Assembly: GCA_051011595.1 (NCBI GenBank)
Contig: JBPCTQ010000267.1
Location: forward strand, 1 to 20,967
Reading direction: 5' to 3'
DNA length: 20,967 nucleotides
DNA from: JAOUEE01 sp051011595
GTDB taxonomy: Bacteria > Actinomycetota > Acidimicrobiia > Acidimicrobiales > SHLQ01
Both the position numbers and the translations under genes were made by a program. The notes under the pieces were generated by a model. The model was not told the origin of the DNA. It saw only the letters and a program-made list of their open reading frames with translations, and made no database searches. This document shows, piece by piece, positions 20,350 to 20,967 of the stretch. How positions within the stretch are numbered: position 1 is the stretch's first letter; each line of letters starts with the position of its first letter.

Positions 20350-20967
20350 GCCGACCTCAACGTGAACCCCACTCCCCGAACGGTGTGGATGAGCCGCGGT
20401 GCTTCGTTGATCTCGGTCTTGCGCCGCAGGTACGAGACGTACACGTCCAACGACCGCGAGGTGGTCTCGAAGTCGTAGCCCCAGATCCGGTCGTAGATGA
20501 CGTCGCGGGTCAACACGATGCCGGCGTTCTCCATCAGCAGTTCGAGGAGGTCGTATTCGGTCTTGGTGAGCTCGATGTCGACTCCTCGCCGGCTGGCGCG
20601 ACGCGACGCGGGGGTCAGCCGGAGGTCGTCGACCACGAGCTCCTCGCCCGGATTGTCGTAGGTGGTACGCCGCAGCAGCGCCCGCACCCGGGCCATCAGC
20701 TCGTCGAGGGCAAACGGTTTGGGCAGGTAGTCGTCAGCGCCGGCGTCGAGCCCGTCGACCCGATCACTGACCTCGACCCGGGCGGTGAGCAACAGCACAG
20801 GTGTGCGGTCGCCCCTCGACCGCAGGGTGCGACACACCGCCAGGCCGTCGAGCACCGGCATGTTGACGTCGAGAACCAACAGATCGGGGGCCATCTCGCC
20901 GAACGTGGCCAGTGCCTGGCCGCCGTCCTCGGCCACCTGCACGTTGTACCCCTCGTACCGGAAGGCG
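20346..20967 (-). CDS. OmpR-family response regulator, MprA-like (partial, 5' end outside window)
   Basis: 207 residues are visible. Reading continues without a stop to the right edge (AFRYEGYNVQVAEDGG), so the internal GTG at 20942 is not the start; about 20-30 N-terminal residues, with the acidic pocket, are missing. The receiver domain has the phospho-acceptor Asp in LLVLDVNMPVLDG, the conserved Thr in LLLTARVE and the Lys in YLPKPFALDEL. The C-terminal winged-helix domain has LTKTEYDLLELLMENAG, the recognition segment SLDVYVSYLRRK and the final HTVRGVGFTL hairpin. It is a DNA-binding transcription factor partnered with the overlapping histidine kinase gene. Similarity is to the MprA/PrrA side of the family; targets unknown. 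Confidence 0.93.
   Translation of the reverse strand, partial: AFRYEGYNVQVAEDGGQALATFGEMAPDLLVLDVNMPVLDGLAVCRTLRSRGDRTPVLLLTARVEVSDRVDGLDAGADDYLPKPFALDELMARVRALLRRTTYDNPGEELVVDDLRLTPASRRASRRGVDIELTKTEYDLLELLMENAGIVLTRDVIYDRIWGYDFETTSRSLDVYVSYLRRKTEINEAPRLIHTVRGVGFTLRSA

Noticed and set aside
20940..20942. GTG at 20940-20942 as the start of the response regulator
   Set aside because: The open frame continues to the window edge with receiver-domain sequence (AFRYEGYNVQVAEDGG), so the true start lies outside.

Overview
The window is about 21 kb of G+C-rich, densely coding bacterial DNA. I infer an actinobacterium, probably near the Acidimicrobiia. The signs are an LPXTG wall-anchored protein, an MprAB-like two-component pair, FxsA, a FadE-type acyl-CoA dehydrogenase, a Sulfotransfer_3-type sulfotransferase, frequent GTG/TTG starts and several apparently leaderless promoters. 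The taxonomic call is inference. No tRNA, rRNA, CRISPR, insertion sequence, integrase or origin was seen. No gene-free stretch exceeds 300 bases; the longest is 8410-8643.

Left third (1-8409), housekeeping and metabolism. A [2Fe-2S]/molybdenum-hydroxylase fusion leaves the left edge on the minus strand. It is divergent from a Tat lipoprotein with a thioredoxin-like region (1466-2392). A minus-strand sulfotransferase follows, then the A-type Fe-S carrier ErpA, divergent from the Fe-S scaffold ATPase Mrp. Next come a minus-strand LPXTG surface protein with a neocarzinostatin-like domain, a coupled FxsA-Nudix pair, and a divergent APH-like phosphotransferase.

Middle (8410-9991). A short repeat-rich intergenic region precedes a minus-strand acyl-CoA dehydrogenase.

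Right half (9992-18990), the most unusual part. Six consecutive plus-strand genes encode secreted paralogues of about 400-510 residues. Five have a signal peptide, a neocarzinostatin-apoprotein-like domain with two cysteine pairs, and three further domains (A, B, C) with one cysteine pair each, giving exactly ten cysteines. The second gene lacks the neocarzinostatin-like domain and has exactly six. Genes 2-6 are packed with gaps of 27 bases or less, or 4-base overlaps, and probably form an operon. Gene 1 is separated from gene 2 by 132 bases holding a hairpin and a 14-base palindrome. No enediyne biosynthesis gene is present, so the neocarzinostatin-like fold is probably used for something else, such as ligand binding or surface interaction. 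The function is unknown.

Right edge (19003-20967). A minus-strand MprAB-like histidine kinase and response regulator pair, with the regulator cut by the window end, converges on the array with a 12-base gap.
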